From: Diorhabda sublineata
Taxonomy: Eukaryota > Arthropoda > Insecta > Coleoptera > Chrysomelidae
Assembly: GCF_026230105.1 (NCBI RefSeq)
Contig: NC_079480.1
Coordinates: forward strand, 21,680,488-21,744,487
Reading direction: 5' to 3'
Length of the DNA stretch: 64,000 nucleotides
Made by a program: the position numbers and the translations under genes. The notes under the pieces were generated by a model. It saw nothing but the letters and a program-made list of their open reading frames with translations. It was not told the DNA's origin and did no database searches. Position 1 is the stretch's first letter, and the number at the start of each line of letters is the position of its first letter. This document shows positions 51,535 through 63,114 of this stretch, piece after piece.

Positions 51535-54500
51535 TGTCACTTTGTGATAATTGAAAATTTTCAAAGTCTATCTTCCTAATTTGAAGTCGAATTTCAACAT
51601 TTCCTATATATTTGAGTGAGTTTGCATCTAACTTTATCAGATATCAACGAATAACATCCATTGAAGCTCATTGAGGTCAACTGTCAATTTGTGTTAAATG
51701 AAAATTTTCAAAGTCTATCTTCCTAATTTGAAGTCGAATTCCAACATTTCTTATATATTGGAGTGAGCTTGCATCTAACTTTATCAGATATCATCGAATA
51801 ACATCCATTGAAGCTCATTGAGGTCAACTGTCACTTTGTGATAATTGAAAATTTTCAAAGTCTATCTTCCTAATTTGAAGTCGAATTTCAACATTTCTTA
51901 TAAATTTGAGTGAGTTTGCATCTAACTTTCTCAGATATCGTCGATTAACATCCTTTGAAGCCCATTGAGGTCAACGGTCACTTTGTGATAATTGGAAATT
52001 TTCAATGTCTATCTTCTTAATTTGAAGTCGAATTTCAACTTTCCTTATATATTGGAGTGAGTTTGCATCTAACTTTATCAGATATCATCGAATAACATCC
52101 ATTGAAGCTCATTGAGGTCAACTGTCACTTTGTGATAATTGAAAATTTTCAAAGTCTATCTTCCTAATTTGAAGTCGAATTTCAACATTTCTTATATATT
52201 TGAGTGAGTTTGCATCTAACTTTCTCAGATATCGTCGATTAACATCCTTTGAAGCCCATTGAGGTCAACGGTCACTTTGTGATAATTGGAAATTTTCAAT
52301 GTCTATCTTCCTAATTTGAAGTCGAATTTCAACTTTCCTTATATATTTGAGTGATTTTGCATCTAACTTTGTCAGATATCATCGAATAACATCGATTGAA
52401 GCCCATTGAGGTCAACTGTCACTTTGTGTTGATTGAAAATTTTCAAAGTCTATCTTCCTAATTTGAAGTCGAATTTCACATTTCTTATATATTTGAGTGA
52501 GTTTGCATCTAACTTTTTCAGATATCGTCGATTAACATCCTTTGAAGCCCATTTAGGTCAACGGTTACTTTGTGATAATTGAAAATTTTCAATTTCTATC
52601 TTCCTAATTTGAAGTCGAATTTCAACATTTCTCATATATTTGAGTGAGTTTGCATCTAACTTTTTCAGATATCATCGAATAACATCCATTGAAGCTCATT
52701 GAGGTCAACTGTCAATTTGTGTTAATTGAAAATTTTCAATGTCCATCTTCCTAATTTGAAGTCGAATTTCAACTTTCCTTATATATTTGACTGAGTTTGC
52801 ATCTAGCTTTGTCAGATATCATCGAATAACATCCATTGAAGCCCATTGAGGTCAACTGGAACTTTGTGTTGATTGAAAATTTTCAAAGTCTATCTTCCTA
52901 ATTTGAAGTCAAATTTCAACATTTCTCATATATTTGAGTGAGTTTGCATCTAACTTTTTCAGATATCGTCGATTAACATCCTTTGAAGCCTATTGAGGTC
53001 AACTGTCACTTTGTGTTAATTGAAAATTTTCAAAGTCTATCTTCCTCATTCGAAGTCGAATTTCAACATTTCTCATATATTTGAGTGAGTTCGCATCTTA
53101 CTTTTTCAGATATCATCGAATAACATCCATTGAAGCTCATTGAGGTCAACTGTCACTTTGTGTTAATTGAAAATTTTTAAAGTCTATCTTCCTAATTTGA
53201 AGTCAAATTTCAACATTTCTCATATATTTGAGTGAGTTTGCATCTAACTTTGTCAGATATCGTCGATTATCATCCTTTGAAGCTCATTGAGGTCAACTGT
53301 CACATTGTGTTAATTGAAAATTTTCAAATTTTATCTTCCTAATTTGAAGTCGAATTTCAACATTTCTTATATATTTGAGTGAGTTTGCATCTAACTTTAT
53401 CAGATATCAACGAATAACATCCATTGAAGCTCATTGAGTTCAACTGTCACTTTGTGAAAATTGAAAATTTTCAAAGTCTATCTTCCTAATTTGATGTCGA
53501 ATTCCAACATTTCTTATATATTTGAATGAGTTTGCATCTAAATTTATCAGATATCATCGAATAACATCCAGTGAAGTTCATTGAGCTCAACTGTCACTTT
53601 GTGATAATTGAAAATTTTCAAAGTCTATCTTCCTAATTTGAAGTCGAATTTCAACATTTCTTATATATTTGAGTGAGTTTGCATCTAACTTTGTCAGATA
53701 TCGTCGATTAACATCCTTTGAAGCCCATTGAGGTCAACGGTCACTTTGTGATAATTGAAAATTTTTAAAGTCTATCTTCCTAATTTGAAGTCAAATTTCA
53801 ACATTTCTCATATATTTGAGTGAGTTTGCATCTATCTTTATCAGATATCATCGAATAACATCCATTGAAGTTCATTGAGCTCAACTGTCACTTTGTGATT
53901 ATTGAAAATTTTCAAAGTCTATCTTCCTAATTTGAAGTCAAATTTCAACATTTCTCATATATTTGAGTGAGTTTGCATCTATCTTCATCAGATATCATCG
54001 AATAACATCCATTGAAGTTCATTGAGCTCAACTGTCACTTTGTGATTATTGAAAATTTTCAAAGTCTATCTTCCTAATTTGAAGTCGAATTTCAACATTT
54101 CTTATATATTGGAGTGAGTTTGCATCTAACTTTGTCAGATATCGTCGATTAACATCCTTTGAAGCCCATTGAGGTCAACGGTCACTTTGTGATAATTGAA
54201 AATTTTCAATTTCTATCTTCCTAATTTGAAGTCGAATTTCAACTTTCCTTAGATATTTGACTGAGTTTGCATCTAACTTTGTCAGATATCATCGAATAAC
54301 ATCCATTAAAGCTCATTGAGGTCAACTGTCACTTTGTGATAATTGAAAATTTTCAAAGTCTATCTTCCTAATTTGGAGTCGAATTTCAACATTTCTTATA
54401 TATTTGAGTGAGTTTGCATCTAACTTTATCAGATATCAACGAATAACATCCATTGAAGCTCATTGAGGTCAACTGTCAATTTGTGTTAAATGAAAATTTT

Positions 54501-56020
54501 CAAAGTGTATCTTCCTAATTTGAAGTCGAATTCCAACATTTCTCATATATTGGAGTGAGCTTGCATCTAACTTTATCAGATATCATCGAATAACATCCAT
54601 TGAAGCTCATTGAGGTCAACTGTCACTTTGTGATAATTGAAAATTTTCAAAGTCTATCTTCCTAATTTGAAGTCGAATTTCAACATTTCTTTTATATTTG
54701 AGTGAGTTTGCATCTAACTTTCTCAGATATCGTCGATTAACATCCTTTGAAGCCCATTGAGTTCAACGGTCACTTTGTGATAATTGGAAATTTTCAATGT
54801 CTATCTTCCTAATTTGAAGTCGAATTTCATTTTTCCTTATATATTGGAGTGAGTTTGCATCTAACTTTATCAGATATCATCGAATAACATCCATTGAAGC
54901 TCATTGAGGTCAACTGTCACTTTGTGATAATTGAAAATTTTCAAAGTCTATCTTCCTAATTTGAAGTCGAATTTCAACATTTCTTATATATTTGAGTGAG
55001 TTTGCATCTAACTTTCTCAGATATCGTCGATTAACATCCTTTGAAGCCCATTGAGGACAACGGTCACTTTGTGATGATTGGAAATTTTCAATGTCTATCT
55101 TCCTAATTTGAAGTCGAATTTCAACTTTCCTTATATATTTGAGTGATTTTGCATCTAACTTTGTCAGATATCATCGAATAACATTGATTGAAGATCATTG
55201 AGGTAAACTGTCACTTTGTGTTGATTGAAAATTTTCAAAGTCTATCTTCCTAATTTGAAGTCGAATTTCAACATTTCTTATATATTTGAGTGAGTTTGCA
55301 TCTAACTTTTTCAGATATCGTCGATTAACATCCTTTGAAGCCCATTGAGGTCAACGGTCACTTTGTGATAATTGAAAATTTTCAATTTCTATCTTCCTAA
55401 TTTGAAGTCGAATTTCAACTTTCCTTAGATATTTGACTGAGTTTGCATCTAAGTTTGTCAGATATCATCGAATAACATCGATTGAAGCCCATTGAGGTCA
55501 ACTGTCACTTTGTGTTGATTGAAAATTTTCAAAGTCTATCTTCCTAATTTGAAGTCGAATTTCAACATTTCTCATATATCTGATGAGTTTGCATCTAACT
55601 ACATCAGATATCATCGAATAACATCCATTGAAGCTCATTGAGTTCAACTGTCACTTTGTGATAATTGAAAATTTTTAAAGTCTATCTTCCTAATTTGATG
55701 TCGAATTCCAACATTTCTTATATATTTGAATGAGTTTGCATCTAAATTTATCAGATATCATCGAATAACATCCAGTGAAGTTCATTGAGCTCAACTGTCA
55801 CTTTGTGATAATTGAAAATTTTCAAAGTCTATCTTCCTAATTTGAAGTCGAATTTCAACATTTCTTATATATTGGAGTGAGTTTGCATCTAACTTTATCA
55901 GATATCATCGAATAACATCCATTGAAGCTCATTGAGGTCAACTGTCACTTTGTGATAATTGAAAATTTTCAAAGTCTATCTTCCTAATTTGAAGTCGAAT
56001 TTCAACATTTCTTATATATT
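51535..56020. repeat. Second 35-monomer duplication, copy 2, with two extra monomers
   Basis: Matches copy 1 at 5142 bp to about 55080 (copy 1: 49938). It then contains two monomers absent from copy 1 (55080-55370), and resumes at an offset of 5436 bp (5142 + 294), as shown by CTAAGTTTGTC at 50015 and 55451 and ATATCTGATGAG at 50141 and 55576. The match ends near 56025. A single visible substitution is TTGAGTTCAACGG near 54760 against TTGAGGTCAACGG. Confidence 0.82.
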
Positions 56021-59000
56021 TGAGTGAGTTTGCATCTAACTTTATCAGATATCAACGAATAACATCCATTGAAGCTCATTGAGGTCAACTGTCACTTTGT
56101 GTTAATTGAAAATTTTTAAAGTCTATCTTCCTAATTTGAAGTCAAATTTCAACATTTCTCATATATTTGAGTGAGTTTGCATCTAACTTTGTCAGATAAC
56201 GTCGATTAACATTCTTTGAAGCCCATTGAGGTCAACTGTCACTTTTTGTTAATTGAAAATTTTCAAAGTCTATCTTCCTCATTCGAAGTCGAATTTCAAC
56301 ATTTCTCATATATTTGAGTGAGTTTGCATCTTACTTTTTCAGATATCATCGAATAACATCCATTGAAGCTCATTGAGGTCAACTGTCACTTTGTGTTAAT
56401 TGAAAATTTTTAAAGTCTATCTTCCTAATTTGAAGTCAAATTTCAACATTTCTCATATATTTGAGTGAGTTTGCATCTAACTTTGTCAGATATCGTCGAT
56501 TATCATCCTTTGAAGCCCATTGAGGTCAACTGTCACATTGTGTTAATTGAAAATTTTCAAATTTTATCTTCCTAATTTGAAGTCGAATTTCAACATTTCT
56601 CATATATCTGAGTGAGTTTGTATCTAACTTCATCAGATATCATCGAATAACATCCATTGAAGCTCATTGAGTTCAACTGTCACTTTGTGATATTTGAAAA
56701 TTTTCAAAGTCTATCTTCCTAATTTGATGTCGAATTCCAACATTTCTTATATATTTGAATGAGTTTGCATCTAAATTTATCAGATATCATCGAATAACAT
56801 CCAGTGAATTTCATTGAGGTCAACTGTCACTTTGTGATAATTGAAAATTTTCAAAGTCTATCTTCCTAATTTGAAGTCGAATTTCAACATTTCTTATATA
56901 TTTGAGTGAGTTTGCATCTAACTTTGTCAGATATCGTCGATTAACATTCTTTGAAGCCCATTGAAGTCAACTGTCACTTTGTGTTAATTGAAAATTTTCA
57001 AATTCTATCTTCCTAATTTGAAGTCGAATTTCAACATTTCTTATATATTTGAGTGAGTTTGCATCTAACTTTCTCAGATATCGTCGATTAACATCCTTTG
57101 AAGCCCATTGAGGTCAACGGTCACTTTGTGATAATTGAAAATTTTCAATTTCTATCTTCCTAATTTGAAGTCGAATTTCAACTTTCCTTAGATATTTGAC
57201 TGAGTTTGCATCTAACTTTGTCAGATATCATCGAATAACATCCATTAAAGCTCATTGAGGTCAACGGTCACTTTGTGATAATTGAAAATTTTCAAAGTCT
57301 ATCTTCCTAATTTGCAGTCGAATTTCAACATTTCTTATATATTTGAGTGAGTTTGCATCTAACTTTATCAGATATCAACGAATAACATCCATTGAAGCTC
57401 ATTGAGGTCAACTGTCAATTTGTGTTAAATGAAAATTTTCAAAGTCTATCTTCCTAATTTGAAGTTGAATTCCAACATTTCTCATATATTGGAGTGAGCT
57501 TGCATCTAACTTTATCAGATATCATCGAATAACATCCTTTGAAGCCCATTGAGGTCAACGGTCACTTTGTGATAATTGGAAATTTTCAATGTCTATCTTC
57601 CTAATTTGTAGTCGAATTTCAACTTTCCTTATATATTTGAGTGATTTTGCATCTAACTTTGTCAGATATCATCGAATAACATCGATTGAAGCCCATTGAG
57701 GTCAACTGTCACTTTGTGTTGATTGAAAATTTTCAAAGTCTATCTTCCTAATTTGAAGTCGAATTTCAACATTTCTTATATATTTGAATGAGTTTGCATC
57801 TAACTTTTTCAGATATCGTCGATTAACATCCTTTGAAGCCCATTGAGGTCAACGGTCACTTTGTGATAATTGAAAATTTTCAATTTCTATCTTCCTAATT
57901 TGAAGTCGAATTTCAACATTTCTCATATATCTGATGAGTTTGCATCTAACTACATCAGATATCATCGAATAACATCCATTGAAGCTCATTGAGTTAAACT
58001 GTCACTTTGTGATAATTGAAAATTTTTAAAGTCTATCTTCCTAATTTGATGTCGAATTCCAACATTTCTTATATATTTGAATGAATTTGCATCTAAATTT
58101 ATCAGATATCATCGAATAACATCCAGTGAAGTTCATTGAGCTCAACTGTCACTTTGTGATAATTGAAAATTTTCAAAGTCTATCTTCCTAATTTGAAGTC
58201 GAATTTCAACATTTCTTATATATTTGAGTGAGTTTGCATCTAACTTTATCAGATATCATCGAATAACATCCATTGAAGCTCATTGAGGTCGATTGTCAGT
58301 TTGTGTTGATTGAAAATTTTCAAAGTCTATCTTCCTAATTTGAAGTCGAATTTCAACATTTCTTATATATTGGAGTGAGTTTGCATCTAACTTTATCAGA
58401 TATCATCGAATAACATCCATTGAAGCTCATTGAGGTCAACTGTCACTTTGTGATAATTGAAAATTTTCAAAGTCTATCTTCCTAATTTGAAGTCGAATTT
58501 CAACATTTCTTATATATTTGAGTGAGTTTGCATCTAACTTTATCAGATATCAACGAATAACATCCATTGAAGCTCATTGAGGTCAACTGTCACTTTGTGT
58601 TAATTGAAAATTTTTAAAGTCTATCTTCCTAATTTGAAGTCAAATTTCAACATTTCTCATATATTTGAGTGAGTTTGCATCTAACTTTGTCAGATAACGT
58701 CGATTAACATTCTTTGAAGCCCATTGAGGTCAACTGTCACTTTTTGTTAATTGAAAATTTTCAAAGTCTATCTTCCTCATTCGAAGTCGAATTTCAACAT
58801 TTCTCATATATTTGAGTGAGTTTGCATCTTACTTTTTCAGATATCATCGAATAACATCCATTGAAGCTCATTGAGGTCAATTGTCACTTTGTGTTGATTG
58901 AAAATTTTCAAAGTCTATCTTCCTAATTTGAAGTCGAATTTCAACATTTCTTATATATTTGAATGAGTTTGCATCTAACTTTTTCAGATATCGTCGATTA

Positions 59001-59704
59001 ACATCCTTTGAAGCCCATTGAGGTCAACGGTCACTTTGTGATAATTGAAAATTTTCAATTTCTATCTTCCTAATTTGAAGTCGAATTTCAACTTTCCTTA
59101 GATATTTGACTGAGTTTGCATCTAACTTTGTCAGATATCATCGAATAACATCGATTGAAGCCCATTGACGTCAACTGTCACTTTGTGTTGATTGAAAATT
59201 TTCAAAGTCTATCTTCCTAATTTGAAGTCGAATTTCAACATTTCTCATATATCTGATGAGTTTGCATCTAACTACATCAGATATCATCGAATAACATCCA
59301 TTGAAGCTCATTGAGTTCAACTGTCACTTTGTGATAATTGAAAATTTTTAAAGTCTATCTTCCTAATTTGATTTCGAATTCCAACATTTCTTATATATTT
59401 GAATGAGTTTGCATCTAACTTCATCAGATATCATCGAATAACATCCATTGAAGCTCATTGAGGTCAACTGTCACTTTGTGATAATTAAAAATTTTCAAAG
59501 TCTATCTTCCTAATTTGAAGTCGAATTCCAACATTTCTTATATATTCGAGTGAGTTTGCATCTAACTTTATCAGATATCAACGAATAACATCCATTGAAG
59601 CTCATTGAGGTCAACTGTCACTTTGTGTTAATTGAAAATTTTTAAAGTCTATCTTCCTAATTTGAAGTCAAATTTCAACATTTCTCATATATTTGAGTGA
59701 GTTT
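56021..59704. repeat. Mosaic of right-domain blocks
   Basis: GATAACGTCGATTAACATTC with CACTTTTTGTT appears at 56195 and 58693 (17 monomers minus 1). 56.33-57.01 kb matches 60.15-60.83 kb at 3820 bp. Further copies of the ATATCTGATGAG monomer give 146-bp units starting at 57796 and 59118. Singletons include TTTGCAGTCG (57315), GAAGTTGAATTCC (57466), CATTGACGTCAAC (59165) and GATTTCGAATTCC (59370). Confidence 0.7.
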
Positions 59705-60292
59705 GCATCTAACTTTGTCAGATAACGTCGATTAACATTCTTTGAAGCCCATTGAGGTCAACTGTCACTTTTTGTTAATTGAAAATTTTCAAAGTCTATC
59801 TTCCTCATTCGAAGTCGAATTTCAACATTTCTCATATATTTGAGTGAGTTTGCATCTTACTTTTTCAGATATCATCGAATAACATCCATTGAAGCTCATT
59901 GAGGTCAACTGTCACTTTGTGTTAATTGAAAATTTTTAAAGTCTATCTTCCTAATTTGGAGTCAAATTTCAACATTTCTCATATATTTGAGTGAGTTTGC
60001 ATCTAACTTTGTCAGATAACGTCGATTAACATTCTTTGAAGCCCATTGAGGTCAACTGTCACTTTTTGTTAATTGAAAATTTTCAAAGTCTATCTTCCTC
60101 ATTCGAAGTCGAATTTCAACATTTCTCATATATTTGAGTGAGTTTGCATCTTACTTTTTCAGATATCATCGAATAACATCCATTGAAGCTCATTGAGGTC
60201 AACTGTCACTTTGTGTTAATTGAAAATTTTCAAAGTCTATCTTCCTCATTCGAAGTCGAATTTCAACATTTCTCATATATTTGAGTGAGTTT
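59705..60292. repeat. Two tandem dimers (2 x 294 bp) of right-domain types
   Basis: Units at 59705 and 59999 carry GATAACGTCGATTAACATTC. Units at 59852 and 60146 carry CATCTTACTTTTTC. A third TTACTTTTTC unit at 60293 is chimeric: CATCGAATATCATCC runs into TTTGAAGCCC. The dimer looks like the most recent local expansion in the right domain. Confidence 0.74.
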
Positions 60293-60577
60293 GCATCTTA
60301 CTTTTTCAGATATCATCGAATATCATCCTTTGAAGCCCATTGAGGTCAACTGTCACATTGTGTTAATTGAAAATTTTCAAATTTTATCTTCCTAATTTGA
60401 AGTCGAATTTCAACATTTCTCATATATCTGAGTGAGTTTGCATCTAACTTCATCAGATATCATCGAATAACATCCATTGAAGCTCATTGAGTTCAACTGT
60501 CACTTTGTGATAATTGAAAATTTTCAAAGTCTATCTTCCTAATTTGATGTCGAATTCCAACATTTCTTATATATTTG

Positions 60578-61200
60578 AATGAGTTTGCATCTAAATTTAT
60601 CAGATATCATCGAATAACATCCAGTGAATTTCATTGAGGTCAACTGTCACTTTGTGATAATTGAAAATTTTCAAAGTCTATCTTCCTAATTTGAAGTCGA
60701 ATTTCAACATTTCTTATATATTTGAGTGAGTTTGTATCTAACTTTGTCAGATATCGTCGATTAACATTCTTTGAAGCCCATTGAGGTCAACTGTCACTTT
60801 GTGTTAATTGAAAATTTTCAAATTCTATCTTCCTCATTCGAAGTCAAATTTCAACATTTCTCATATATTTGAGTGAGTTTGCATCTTACTTTTTCAGATA
60901 TCATCGAATAACATCCATTGAAGCTCATTGAGGTCAACTGTCACTTTGTGTTAATTGAAAATTTTTAAAGTCTATCTTCCTAATTTGAAGTCAAATTTCA
61001 ACATTTCTCATATATTTGAGTGAGTTTGCATCTAACTTTGTCAGATATCGTCGATTATCATCCTTTGAAGCCCATTGAGGTCAACTGTCACATGTGTTAA
61101 TTGAAAATTTTCAAATTTTATCTTCCTAATTTGAAGTCGAATTTCAACATTTCTCATATATCTGAGTGAGTTTGCATCTAACTTCATCAGATATCATCGA
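60578..61200. repeat. Dispersed copy of 50.9-51.5 kb
   Basis: Matches 50881-51500 at an offset of 9697 bp (66 monomers minus 5, the five being located 1-bp deletions). Tags are CCAGTGAATTTCATTG, CTCATTCGAAGTCAAATTT, GATTATCATCC and GTCACATGTGTTAATTG, the last a 1-bp deletion that makes the monomer starting at 61028 146 bp long. Part of the segment is also present at 56.76-57.0 kb. Confidence 0.78.
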
Positions 61201-61868
61201 ATAACATCCATTGAAGCTCATTGAGTTCAACTGTCACTTTGTGATAATTGAAAATTTTCAAAGTCTATCTTCCTAATTTGATGTCGAATTCCAACATTTC
61301 TTATATATTTGAATGAGTTTGCATCTAAATTTATCAGATATCATCGAATAACATCCAGTGAAGTTCATTGAGCTCAACTGTCACTTTGTGATAATTGAAA
61401 ATTTTCAAAGTCTATCTTCCTAATTTGAAGTCGAATTTCAACATTTCTTATATATTGGAGTGAGTTTGCAACTAACTTTATCAGATATCATCCAATAACA
61501 TCCATTGAATCTCATTGAGGTCAACTGTCACTTTGTGATAATTGAAAATTTTCAAAGTCTATCTTCCTAATTTGAAGTCGAATTTCAACATTTCTCATAT
61601 ATCTGAGTGAGTTTGCATCTAACTTCATCAGATATCATCGAATAACATCCATTGAAGCTCATTGAGTTCAACTGTCACTTTGTGATAATTGAAAATTTTC
61701 AAAGTCTATCTTCCTAATTTGATGTCGAATTCCAACATTTCTTATATATTTGAATGAGTTTGCATCTAAATTTATCAGATATCATCGAATAACATCCAGT
61801 GAAGTTCATTGAGCTCAACTGTCACTTTGTGATAATTGAAAATTTTCAAAGTCTATCTTCCTAATTTG
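61120..61868. repeat. Trimer-spaced repeat pair (441-bp offset)
   Basis: 61120-61427 matches 61561-61868 at 441 bp: ATATCTGAGTGAG, CTAACTTCATC, TTGAGTTCAAC, GATGTCGAATTCC, CTAAATTTATC and CATCCAGTGAAG recur in order. This trimer differs in composition from the A-G-B trimers of the left domain. The intervening monomer at 61468 has GCAACTAAC and CATTGAATCTC. Confidence 0.72.
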
Positions 61869-63114
61869 ATGTCGAATTTCAACATTTCTTATATATTTGA
61901 GTGAGTTTGCATCTCACTTTATCAGATATCATCGAATAACATCCATTGAAGCTCATTGAGGTCAACTGTCACTTTGTGTTAAATGAAAATTTTTTAAGTC
62001 TATCTTCCAAATTTGAAGTCAAATTTCAACATTTCTCATATATTTGAGTGAGTTTGCATCTAACTTTGTCAGATATCGTCGATTAACATTCTTTGAAGCC
62101 CATTGAGGTCAACTGTCACTTTGTGTTCATTGAAAATTTTCAAAGTCTATCTTCCTCATTCGAAGTCGAATTTCAACATTTCTCATATATTTGAGTGAGT
62201 TTGCATCTAACTTTTTCAGATATCATCGAATAACATCCATTGAAGCTCATTGAGGTCAACTGTCACTTTGTGTTAATTGAAAATTTTTAAAGTCTATCAT
62301 CCTAATTTGAAGTCAAATTTCAACATTTCTCATATATTTGAGTGAGTTTGCATCTAACTTTGTCAGATATCGTCGATTAACATCCTTTGAAGCCCATTGA
62401 GGTCAACGGTCACTTTGTGATAATTGAAAATTTTCAATTTCTATCTTCCTAATTTGAAGTCGAATTTCAACTTTCCTTAGATATTTGACTGAGTTTGCAT
62501 CTAACTTAGTCAGATATCATCGAATAACATCGATTGAAGCCCATTGAGGTCAACTGTCACTTTGTGTTGATTGAAAATTTTCAAAGTCTATCTTCCTAAT
62601 TTCAAGTCGAATTTCAACATTTCTTATATATTTGAGTGAGTTTGCATCTAACTTTGTCAGATATCGTCGATTAACATCCTTTGAAGCCCATTGAGGTCAA
62701 CTGTCACATTGTGTTAATTAAAAATTTTCAAATTTTATCTTCCTAATTTGAAGTCGAATTTCAACATTTCTCATATATCTGAGTAAGTTTGCATCTAACT
62801 TCATCAGATATCATCGAATAACATCCATTGAAGCTCATTGAGTTCAACTGTCACTTTGTGATAATTGAAAATTTTTAAAGTCTATCTTCCTAATTTGATG
62901 TCGAATTCCAACATTTCTTATATATTTGAATGTGTTTGCATCTAAATTTATCAGATATCATCGAATAACATCCAGTGAAGTTCATTGAGCTCAATTGTCA
63001 CTTTGTGATAATTGAAAGTTTTCAAAGTCTATCTTCCTAATTTGAAGTCGAATTTCAACATTTCTTATATATTTGAGTGAGTTTGCATCTAACTTTATCA
63101 GATATTATCGAATA
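61869..63114. repeat. Mixed right-domain monomers
   Basis: About eight monomers, all 147 bp, of several types, including CATCTCACTTTATC (61909), GTGTTAAATG followed by TTTTTTAAG (61981), CTTCCAAATTTG, CTATCATCC (62297), CTTAGTCAGATATCATC (62505) and GAAAGTTTTC (63014). I saw no long block duplication here. Related units occur throughout 46-60 kb. Confidence 0.6.
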
